A stretch of DNA of 6,224 bases from the NCBI GenBank assembly GCA_039030125.1, contig JBCCEV010000202.1, positions 1-6,224 of the forward strand. The letters are read 5' to 3'. Source of the DNA: JBCCEV01 sp039030125. GTDB lineage: Bacteria; Pseudomonadota; Gammaproteobacteria; Ga0077536. Within the stretch, counting starts at the first letter, position 1. Each line of letters opens with the position of its first letter. Below are positions 1 through 5,172 of the stretch, in pieces. The notes beneath the pieces were generated by a model. That model searched no databases, was not told the origin of the DNA, and was given only the letters and a program-made list of their open reading frames with translations. The translations under genes and the position numbers were made by a program.

Positions 1-484
1 GGAGCTTGCGCCAGAAATCGCGGCTCACAAGTCGCGAGACATAATACTGACGTAACCTAACGCGGCTTTCACTGGCGGCATCTTCGACCCAAGGATTGAT
101 CAAAACCAAGCCTTGGGCGCTGATCTCATTGACGCCCATGGTAGCCGCCGTTGCCCCGTCACAAAGACCAAGCACCCACAGCTCACAGTGCTGCGGGAGG
201 TGCGCTCGAAATGCCTCGGCGGCGCATTTCAAATCCGCCTGTAGCTGATCAAACTCAACGAAAGCGCCGAGCTGGTCACCCGTTCCGGGACGATCAAAGC
301 GCATGGTGGCGATCCCTCGATCGTTAAGTGCGCGCGCGATACGCACAAACATGCGGTGAGTACCCACACGATACTGATTACCGCCGGTCACAAACATGAC
401 TGCTCTGCTGGTATTTTCTGGAATACCGAGCAGCGCAACGACGCTTTCCTCGTTGACGCGGAAAACCTGCGGCTGCTCGATCAC
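1..484 (-). CDS. exosortase A system-associated hydrolase 1 (alpha/beta hydrolase fold), C-terminus cut by window edge
   Basis: A minus-strand frame stays open from a GTG at 484 to the left edge, giving the first 161 residues; the family is usually about 270-280. The start is supported by AGGA at 496-493, 8 bases upstream, and by a 4-base GTGA overlap with the preceding hydrolase 2 gene. Signature stretches seen in translation are VTGGNQYRVGTHR (res. 32-44), RFDRPGTGD (62-70), the nucleophile elbow G106-L-C-D-G110, and NPWV (130-133) followed by YYVSRLVSRDFWRKL (147-161). These fit the 'hydrolase 1, exosortase A system-associated' family (TIGR03100 type), recalled rather than searched. The elbow carries Cys108 where classical serine hydrolases have Ser. 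The catalytic acid and His would lie off the window. No signal peptide or membrane segment is visible, so it is probably cytoplasmic. The substrate is unknown, but the upstream carrier-protein gene suggests an acyl thioester (inference). Confidence 0.88.
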   Translation of the reverse strand, partial: MIEQPQVFRVNEESVVALLGIPENTSRAVMFVTGGNQYRVGTHRMFVRIARALNDRGIATMRFDRPGTGDQLGAFVEFDQLQADLKCAAEAFRAHLPQHCELWVLGLCDGATAATMGVNEISAQGLVLINPWVEDAASESRVRLRQYYVSRLVSRDFWRKL

Positions 485-1299
485 CGGACAGATCCTGGCG
501 CGCTAAATTGACGCGCGATGCTGCGTTCTATCTCGTCGGTTTCGACGTCGATATCCATCGCCCAAAATGCCGGCACCGAGAACAACTCTCTTTCGATTCG
601 GCCCACTGCGAAAGGAAATGTCGTTTCCAGAGGTTCGATTTTAGGTTTGTTACGTTCGAGAACGTGAACCGTCGGAACCTCGCCCAGGGTCGAGGCATTA
701 GCCGCGCAAATCTGTCGGTAAAGCTCTTGAGAAACTGGATAACCCATCACCTCGACCCGTCCTTTGCGCACCATCTCGTCGAGCAAATCCTCATGCGACT
801 GCGGTTTCCCCTCAAATAAGGCGCGCGCCAAGCGGACCCGAAAAAACTCTGACAAATGTTGGCGACCGTTGGTGACCGGTTCAACCAGAAATAACTCGTC
901 TATTTCGAATTTTGACGTGCGCAGTGCTTCGGCGAGCACCAGGGCGCCGCCACGCACGGCGACCGCCGAAATGGGCGCCTTATTTTCATCGATGAGCTTT
1001 AGGAACTCGTGCACGCTCGCGGCCCAATCCTGCAGATTGTAATCAATGAACTCCCCGCCGCTGTCACCGGTGCCGATATAGTCGGGACTTAACACCACGT
1101 TGCCCGCAAGCGCCAAGCGCTCGGCAAGCCGGGCAACAAAAGAGCGGCATTGGTTAAGTTCCTCAAACAGTGGCGGGGCGACAAGCACCAGCCGAGCTTG
1201 TGCATTATCTAGCTCCGGGCTGTAACGGACACAGAACACTTCGCCACGGGGCTGCGAGTGGAAAAACGCCTCAAGCCTCAATGCCTTTTTCAGCGACAT
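481..1299 (-). CDS. exosortase A system-associated hydrolase 2 (alpha/beta hydrolase fold, catalytic Ser position replaced)
   Basis: A complete 272-residue protein starting at ATG 1299. It has EAFF (res. 10-13), a strand leading to APPLFEELNQCR (41-52), DYIGTGDSGGEF (73-84), and an elbow-like A114-V-R-G-G118. Near the C-terminus it has the VPAFW stretch (242-246) that the 'hydrolase 2, exosortase A system-associated' family (TIGR03101 type) commonly carries. The hydrolase fold is recognisable, but Arg116 occupies the nucleophile slot. No His follows residue 212, so a normal Ser-Asp-His triad cannot be assembled. It may be a non-catalytic partner of hydrolase 1, which overlaps it by GTGA. It begins 19 bases after the carrier-protein stop and has no clear Shine-Dalgarno sequence. 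That spacer is filled by a 12-base perfect palindrome. The start agrees with the family N-terminus. The biochemical role is unknown. Confidence 0.88.
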   Translation of the reverse strand: MSLKKALRLEAFFHSQPRGEVFCVRYSPELDNAQARLVLVAPPLFEELNQCRSFVARLAERLALAGNVVLSPDYIGTGDSGGEFIDYNLQDWAASVHEFLKLIDENKAPISAVAVRGGALVLAEALRTSKFEIDELFLVEPVTNGRQHLSEFFRVRLARALFEGKPQSHEDLLDEMVRKGRVEVMGYPVSQELYRQICAANASTLGEVPTVHVLERNKPKIEPLETTFPFAVGRIERELFSVPAFWAMDIDVETDEIERSIARQFSAPGSVR

Positions 1300-1305
1300 A
1301 CTGGG

Positions 1306-1317
1306 CGCGAATTCGCG
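1306..1317. repeat. 12-base perfect palindrome in the ACP / hydrolase 2 spacer
   Basis: CGCGAATTCGCG occupies most of the 19-base gap between the carrier-protein stop (1321-1319) and the hydrolase 2 ATG (1299). A second inverted repeat, GCGACT-A-AGTCGC (1315-1327), overlaps it and spans the carrier-protein stop codon. In mRNA either could fold into a small hairpin (CGCG-AAUU-CGCG or GCGAC-UUA-GUCGC), but not both fully. This may be a protein site, an RNA structure tuning hydrolase 2 translation, or chance in GC-rich DNA. Confidence 0.5.
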
Positions 1318-1318
1318 A

Positions 1319-1588
1319 CTAAGTCGCCTGCAGCTTTTTCTCTACGAGGTTCGTGAATGCACCCAAGGTTGCCAGCGCCTCAAGGGACAAATCGTCGGTT
1401 TCGATCTGTATTTCGAAGCGCTCCTCAAGGGCCATCATGATCACCATCAATGACTGCGAGTCGAGTTCAGGGATAGCACCGAAAAGCGGCGTTTCCCTGC
1501 TCCATCGGGAACAGCCCTCCAGACCCGTCGAGGAGCCGATTATTTCGGCGACCTGCACCAGCAAAGCGTTTTTGTTGTCTATGTTCAA
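1319..1588 (-). CDS. stand-alone acyl carrier protein (phosphopantetheine-attachment domain)
   Basis: A small acidic helical protein with the carrier-protein signature PELDSQSL. The Ser of Asp-Ser (residue 44 from this start) would receive the 4'-phosphopantetheine arm. The following helix, MMALEERFEIQI, and the EALATLGAFTNLVEKKL tail fit the PP-binding fold, as does the length of about 89 residues. The start is uncertain because no ATG is available. TTG at 1588 is preferred because AGG at 1597-1595 lies 6 bases upstream; TTG 1594 or TTG 1624 (101 residues, overlapping the upstream gene by 29 bases) are alternatives. Stand-alone ACPs of this kind are known in exosortase A clusters next to an acyl-CoA ligase and the two hydrolases. 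It presumably carries an acyl or aminoacyl thioester for a modification step (inference). It lies between the glycosyltransferase and hydrolase 2 and is probably co-translated with them. Confidence 0.86.
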   Translation of the reverse strand: MNIDNKNALLVQVAEIIGSSTGLEGCSRWSRETPLFGAIPELDSQSLMVIMMALEERFEIQIETDDLSLEALATLGAFTNLVEKKLQAT

Positions 1589-1594
1589 ATTCAA

Positions 1595-1597
1595 CCT
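1595..1597 (-). promoter_or_regulatory. ribosome binding site deciding the carrier-protein start
   Basis: On the minus strand the end of the upstream glycosyltransferase reads TCA TAG G. The AGG formed by its stop codon plus the next base lies 6 bases before TTG 1588. This is the only purine-rich core at suitable spacing to any in-frame start here, so it favours 1588. It would also couple translation to termination of the preceding gene. The core is only three bases, so support is modest. Confidence 0.4.
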
Positions 1598-2837
1598 ATG
1601 ACTTAGCCGCCAGCAACTCGGCAAACCGCCGCGCCCGTGCCTCCCGGGAATGTGCGGCGACCAATGATGGCGCCACCGTCAAACGTTGCCGCGTATTTCC
1701 ATCCTTGATCATCATTTCCAAGCGATCCCGAATTCCCCCAACATCGTCGGGCGACATCATATCCTTTAAACCAAGCTTGCCCAGCGCCTTGGCCGTTGCC
1801 CCCTGTGAGTCCACCAGGCAAAGCAATGGCCGGCCTGCGCGCGCATAATCATACAGTTTTGCCGGAACTTGGCGATTGAATCGGCTACCTTGAATTAAAA
1901 CCAAAGCGTCAGCACTGAGCATTTCAGATAACGCTTCAAGTAAACCAACTCCGGGAGAAATCTCAACCACATCTTCAACCCCGAGTTTAGCAACGATTGC
2001 CGCATAGTGAGCCTCGGTACCCGAAGCTCTTAGCTTCAGTAAGGCCTTGTCGCGGGTGAATAGCCCTTCACTTTTTAAACGCGCAACAGCTTCCAAAAGT
2101 GGGGCAGCGTCACGCCCATCAGGATACAAGACCCCGCTGTGCAAAAAGGTAAAACGTTGTGACTTGCTAATGGCTTGGCCACGACGCTCTGCTTGTGAGA
2201 AGGTCTGCTCGTCATAGCCATTCTCGATAACGACGCTTTTAGCGCGGATCACCGCTCCATAACGCTGTTCGTAGTCCAATAGCGTATCGTCGGTAGTAAA
2301 TATTAGCTGCTCGGCGCGGCGGACCACGACCCCTTCTAGCCATTTCACAACCCGTCTCGCCAGCGGCTCTGAGGGATGGCTTTCTAGAAGCAGTGGGTCG
2401 CGAAGTTCCGCGACCCATCGCGCTTTCGTAACCTTGCTTACAAATGCGCCAATGACGTGCGCGCTCGCGATCGGCGACGTTGTTACGACGAAACTTGGTT
2501 GGTGACGCCAAACGTGCCAGATCGCGCGAGGTATCGCGAAAGGTATCCACGTTGCCCAGCGGTCGGGGGTTGCCAAGATATCGGGATAGCGCCCGGCAAT
2601 TGATAGGTGGCGCCGGGCATCGAAACCAAACGCCCGCTGTACCTCGACACCCGCTGGGATCGCCGAGTAGTAATCTTTACGCCAATCGGGAAGCGCTGCC
2701 TCGCGCACCGTGAGCACCGAAACTTGCCAACCGATCCGGACGAACTCTCGAGCATTACAAATGATCCGGAACACGCCGCTGCCACGATCAACAGGCGGGA
2801 AGTAAAACGCGATGAAATAAATGCTAAGCCCGCTCAC
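1596..2837 (-). CDS. GT-B fold glycosyltransferase (GT4-like)
   Basis: A 413-residue protein. The N-terminal Rossmann-like domain opens with IYFIAFYFPPVDRGSGVFR (res. 6-24) and contains TSPIASAHVIG (120-130) and AELRDP (143-148). The linker has IENGYDE (204-210). The C-terminal nucleotide-sugar domain starts at FLHSGVLYPDGRD (231-243) and includes NRQVPAKLYDYARAGRP (321-337), a common donor-site stretch in GT4-like enzymes of polysaccharide clusters. It probably transfers a sugar from a nucleotide donor to a lipid-linked glycan at the inner membrane face. Donor and acceptor cannot be read from sequence. There is no clear membrane helix. The start is GTG 2837 in a GTGA overlap with the upstream acyltransferase stop; a GAGGA lies 12 bases upstream, rather far, so coupling probably matters. 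It resembles WcaI-like proteins in general but no named gene is assigned. Confidence 0.87.
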   Translation of the reverse strand: MSGLSIYFIAFYFPPVDRGSGVFRIICNAREFVRIGWQVSVLTVREAALPDWRKDYYSAIPAGVEVQRAFGFDARRHLSIAGRYPDILATPDRWATWIPFAIPRAIWHVWRHQPSFVVTTSPIASAHVIGAFVSKVTKARWVAELRDPLLLESHPSEPLARRVVKWLEGVVVRRAEQLIFTTDDTLLDYEQRYGAVIRAKSVVIENGYDEQTFSQAERRGQAISKSQRFTFLHSGVLYPDGRDAAPLLEAVARLKSEGLFTRDKALLKLRASGTEAHYAAIVAKLGVEDVVEISPGVGLLEALSEMLSADALVLIQGSRFNRQVPAKLYDYARAGRPLLCLVDSQGATAKALGKLGLKDMMSPDDVGGIRDRLEMMIKDGNTRQRLTVAPSLVAAHSREARARRFAELLAAKS

Positions 2838-3925
2838 AGAGTTGGGAGTTCCTCGTAATGGGGGTCGAATGGCGCGCGCAGATGGCGCTTTGCGCGAACC
2901 ACCGCGCCCAACGGATGTGTGCGTCTAACGGCCTCGAAACCCCAATGGATCTGATGTTGGGATACCCAATCCTGTTTGTACGGATCATCGCCGCTTAGGA
3001 AATCGAGCGTGGCCACCGCGCCCCGCGCAAAAAAAGACTCGATCAATGCCGCCATAAGAATAGACCCGGGAGAGTAGCGGGAATATTGCGGGCGATAGGC
3101 CAGCTTAAAGACACTCCACGCTTCCCCGATTCGAAACCAGATTTGACCTGCTATCGGATCGCCGGTGCCGGAATATAGTATGCCAAGCTTAAGACGTGCC
3201 TCTGCGGCTAAGGTTTTGCACATTGCGCGAATAAATTTAGGGCTGGCCTCGGATTCCTTCCAACTTTCCTCATAGATCTGCTCGAAGTGATCGACCGCGC
3301 GATCCATATTTTCTCGGTCCTCAAACAGAATCACCTGGAATCCAAGCTCACGCGCGAGTACCCGCGGTTTTCTTCTCAGGACGCTTCTTAGAGCCCCGGG
3401 CCTTCGCGCCATATAGCTCGCGAAACTATCCCCTTCCACGTTTTCGAAGCGATTCACGTGGTGACCATAACGCCTAACCTCATAGCCGCGGGATCCGAGT
3501 CGTTCGAGCAGACCTTGCCACAGCGCGCCGAACCCCCGCAGCGGTGCCATCTCGATCAAGGGGAAATGCCGGTAATGATCAGACAAAAACTCCGCTAGCG
3601 CGTGACCTAGCTCCTGGGGAGTGGGGCCACCGGCGCTCGCCACTCGACACGGCGGCGCGTAAAAGGTTGAGTAGAAGTTGCTCATTGGACGCAACTTCAC
3701 GGGTACGCCAAAACGCCTGTGTTCAAGAATCGGCAGCACTAGGAGCGCGCCCTCGGCGTCGTTTAAAACGACATAGGCCGAGCGATCTTGGCTCGTGAAA
3801 TGTTTTTCGAATGCCACCAACCACGGCAAGGATACAAAGGGGTTGGCTGCAAGATGATCGGATAACAGCGCGCGAGCGGAGCTTGGCAACGCATCGATGC
3901 TGGGATATATGTCTGCTTTCACCAT
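2834..3925 (-). CDS. GNAT-superfamily acyltransferase (FemAB / CelD-BioF2-like), exosortase/EPS-cluster type
   Basis: 363 residues from ATG 3925. The C-terminal half holds the GNAT-like core: FIRAMCKTLAAEARLKLGIL (res. 231-250), IAGQIWF (258-264), FKLAY (273-277), SPGSILM (285-291) and LDFLSGDDPYKQDW (307-320). These are typical of the BioF2-like / CelD acyltransferases found in polysaccharide clusters and of FemAB-like proteins around PEP-CTERM systems. The N-terminal half (FVSLPWLVAFEKHF) resembles the matching lobe of two-lobed GNAT proteins. It likely transfers an acyl or aminoacyl group to a sugar; donor (acyl-CoA, acyl-ACP or aminoacyl-tRNA) and acceptor are unknown. It is the first gene of the minus-strand operon and overlaps the next by GTGA. 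ATG 3937 would add four residues but has no Shine-Dalgarno and lies inside a hairpin, whereas ATG 3925 has AGG 5 bases upstream. Confidence 0.86.
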   Translation of the reverse strand: MVKADIYPSIDALPSSARALLSDHLAANPFVSLPWLVAFEKHFTSQDRSAYVVLNDAEGALLVLPILEHRRFGVPVKLRPMSNFYSTFYAPPCRVASAGGPTPQELGHALAEFLSDHYRHFPLIEMAPLRGFGALWQGLLERLGSRGYEVRRYGHHVNRFENVEGDSFASYMARRPGALRSVLRRKPRVLARELGFQVILFEDRENMDRAVDHFEQIYEESWKESEASPKFIRAMCKTLAAEARLKLGILYSGTGDPIAGQIWFRIGEAWSVFKLAYRPQYSRYSPGSILMAALIESFFARGAVATLDFLSGDDPYKQDWVSQHQIHWGFEAVRRTHPLGAVVRAKRHLRAPFDPHYEELPTL

Positions 3926-3930
3926 AAACG

Positions 3931-3933
3931 CCT
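3931..3933 (-). promoter_or_regulatory. ribosome binding site favouring ATG 3925 for the acyltransferase
   Basis: The minus strand reads GCAGGCGTTTATG, with AGG 5 bases before ATG 3925. No purine-rich core precedes the other in-frame ATG at 3937. Two bases of the AGG (3933-3932) are in the arm of the 3932-3950 inverted repeat, so an mRNA containing that hairpin would have its ribosome site partly hidden. Confidence 0.4.
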
Positions 3934-3950
3934 GCATCGGAAAGATGCAG
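3932..3950. repeat. 7-base-arm inverted repeat at the start of the acyltransferase operon
   Basis: CTGCATC-GGAAA-GATGCAG is a perfect 7-base-arm inverted repeat with a 5-base loop. It covers the alternative ATG at 3937 and touches the AGG before ATG 3925. It may be an operator for the divergent region or an mRNA hairpin in the operon leader. It shares bases with a second inverted repeat at 3947-3962, so the two RNA folds exclude each other. Confidence 0.55.
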
Positions 3951-3962
3951 CAAGATAGCTGC
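3947..3962. repeat. second, overlapping inverted repeat in the divergent intergenic region
   Basis: GCAGC-AAGATA-GCTGC has perfect 5-base arms and a 6-base spacer. It lies between the plus-strand TATAAT box and the start of the minus-strand operon, and overlaps the -24/-12-like element. Its position suits a regulator-binding site acting on either promoter. Arms of five bases can arise by chance. Confidence 0.4.
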
Positions 3963-3964
3963 CG
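3949..3964 (-). promoter_or_regulatory. candidate sigma-54 (-24/-12) promoter for the minus-strand operon
   Basis: The minus strand reads CGGCAG-CTATC-TTGCT. This has the invariant GG (3963-3962) and GC (3951-3950) exactly 10 bases apart, GGCA of the -24 box TGGCAC, and all of the -12 box TTGCW. Transcription would begin near 3938-3939, leaving a leader of about 13 bases before ATG 3925. No good -35/-10 pair for the housekeeping sigma factor was found on this strand; a TATTAT at 3972-3967 lacks a matching -35. Exosortase A clusters often encode the PrsK/PrsR pair, whose regulator belongs to the sigma-54 activator class, which makes this plausible. An upstream activator site was not identified. 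Confidence 0.42.
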
Positions 3965-3965
3965 T

Positions 3966-3971
3966 TATAAT
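3966..3971 (+). promoter_or_regulatory. candidate -10 box (TATAAT) for the plus-strand glycosyltransferase
   Basis: A perfect TATAAT lies 43 bases before ATG 4015, predicting a start near 3978 and a leader of about 37 bases. No TTGACA-like hexamer sits 16-18 bases upstream (17-base spacing gives AGATGC), and the extended -10 TG is only half present (CG). If used, the promoter is therefore weak or activator-dependent. Confidence 0.45.
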
Positions 3972-4014
3972 ACATCTACCATTTGACCCGCTCTATTCCC
4001 CAACCGCAGCCGAG

Positions 4015-5172
4015 ATGTCCACCCGAAAACTGCAACAACTGAACGTCGCCCACTTTGTCTACTTCATGGGTCACGGCGGACTTGAGAGCCGGATCAGACG
4101 GCTGATTGCCGGGTGGCACGATCTGAACGTTCGGTTTTTTATTGTCAGCTTCCGGGCACCTGAAGACGGAGATGGTAGCGCCGTGCTGCCAAGCAATGTG
4201 GAGCATATCGAGCTGGCGCTCGAACCAGGCGTTTACCTCTCCACCATACGCCGACTTAAGCGCTTATTAAAACAAAGCGACGTACATATCGCGCATACCC
4301 ACAACTGGGTGACCATGTTCGAGGGCGTGATCGCGGCGCGGCTAGCGTCGACGCCAGTGATCCTGCACGGCGAGCATGGGGCAAAAATATTCGAAGCGGA
4401 CCAGTTCAAAACCCACCGCGCACTCGCGCAACGTTTCGCTGGCTGGTGGACCAACGGTATCGTGTGCGTCAACCAACCGATCGCCACTCAGGTCTGCCGC
4501 CAGTGGGGCACCCCCGAGCGCAAGATTGAAGTCATTGAAAATGGCGTTGATATCAAGAAATTCGGGCCGAATCCCGCAATAAATGACGATTTCACTGTTG
4601 GCACGATCGGCCGCTTGGTCGAAGTTAAGGACTTTCCAACCTTGATCGAAGCGATGGCAAAGCTCAAAGAGAAATCCGTTAAAGTTCCGGTCAAGTGCCG
4701 CATTGTAGGAGCCGGTCCGGAGTGCAAGCGGCTAACCGAGCTCATTGATCAATTCGAGCTTGGTGACTGCTGCTACTTGGAAGGCGCCACGGACCAACCA
4801 GAGAGCTGGTATCAACAGTTCGACGCCTATGTAAACTGCTCCAGCTCCGAAGGCATGAGCAACACGGTGCTTGAGGCAATGGCATCAGGGCTGCCGGTGA
4901 TCTGCTCAGACGTCGAAGGTCATCGCGCCTGGGTCCACGAAAACGAGAACTGCCTCTATTTCCGAAGCGGGGACGCAGCCAATCTTGCCGCTCGAATCGA
5001 AGAATTGGCGCTAAGCAAACCGCTGTGTAAAAAACTGAGCGAGAACAATCGGCGACGAGTGGAACTTGAGTACGACAATACGCAGTTTCTGGGACGCTAC
5101 ACCGAGCTCTATCGAAGAAAACTATTGGAAGCCGGTTTGGAATTCGAAGGGTTCAACCCCCTCGCCCCTTAA
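4015..5172 (+). CDS. GT4 family glycosyltransferase, resembling the PEP-CTERM/EpsH1-associated sugar transferase family
   Basis: A complete 385-residue GT-B enzyme. The N-terminal domain has VAHFVYFMGHGGLESR (res. 11-26) and the HGEHG stretch (118-122). The linker ENGVD (175-179) is followed by the donor domain with GTIGRLVEVKD (196-206), VGAGPE (231-236) and the E-x7-E motif EGMSNTVLE (279-287), whose glutamates bind the nucleotide-sugar ribose/phosphates in GT4 retaining enzymes. GGLE, HGEHG and the SNT-LEAMASGLPV block resemble the 'sugar transferase, PEP-CTERM/EpsH1 system associated' family (TIGR03088 type), though this subfamily call is from memory. It is transcribed divergently from the acyltransferase operon and ends tail to tail on the amidotransferase gene. 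The ATG has only a weak ribosome site (GAG directly before it). Sugar specificity is not readable. Confidence 0.88.
   Translation: MSTRKLQQLNVAHFVYFMGHGGLESRIRRLIAGWHDLNVRFFIVSFRAPEDGDGSAVLPSNVEHIELALEPGVYLSTIRRLKRLLKQSDVHIAHTHNWVTMFEGVIAARLASTPVILHGEHGAKIFEADQFKTHRALAQRFAGWWTNGIVCVNQPIATQVCRQWGTPERKIEVIENGVDIKKFGPNPAINDDFTVGTIGRLVEVKDFPTLIEAMAKLKEKSVKVPVKCRIVGAGPECKRLTELIDQFELGDCCYLEGATDQPESWYQQFDAYVNCSSSEGMSNTVLEAMASGLPVICSDVEGHRAWVHENENCLYFRSGDAANLAARIEELALSKPLCKKLSENNRRRVELEYDNTQFLGRYTELYRRKLLEAGLEFEGFNPLAP
5169..5172. other. convergent stop-codon overlap (TTAA)
   Basis: The palindromic TTAA gives TAA on both strands, ending the plus-strand glycosyltransferase (5170-5172) and the minus-strand amidotransferase (5171-5169). 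There is no intergenic space, and no GC-rich hairpin followed by a T run was seen on either side, so each transcript must run into antisense of the other gene unless Rho stops it. Confidence 0.9.

Noticed and set aside
1319..1624. 101-residue version of the carrier protein starting at TTG 1624
   Set aside because: It needs a TTG 29 bases inside the upstream glycosyltransferase with no good ribosome site, and it adds a non-homologous N-terminus (MPSCWRLSHRLN). TTG 1588 with AGG 6 bases upstream is better, though not proven.
2239..2858. Several open frames of 77-103 codons on both strands within the glycosyltransferase region
   Set aside because: They are shadows of the 1596-2837 gene, rich in Arg/Pro/Ser as expected from out-of-frame GC-rich DNA, with no recognisable domain.
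3926..3937. ATG 3937 as the start of the acyltransferase
   Set aside because: It has no Shine-Dalgarno, lies inside the 3932-3950 inverted repeat, and would leave almost no leader from the -24/-12-like promoter. ATG 3925 is preferred, with four residues' difference.
3967..3972. TATTAT on the minus strand as a sigma-70 promoter for the acyltransferase operon
   Set aside because: No -35-like hexamer at 16-19 bases (TAGAGC at 17). It may simply be the reverse of the plus-strand AT-rich TATAAT box. The -24/-12 match nearby is better, although neither is proven.
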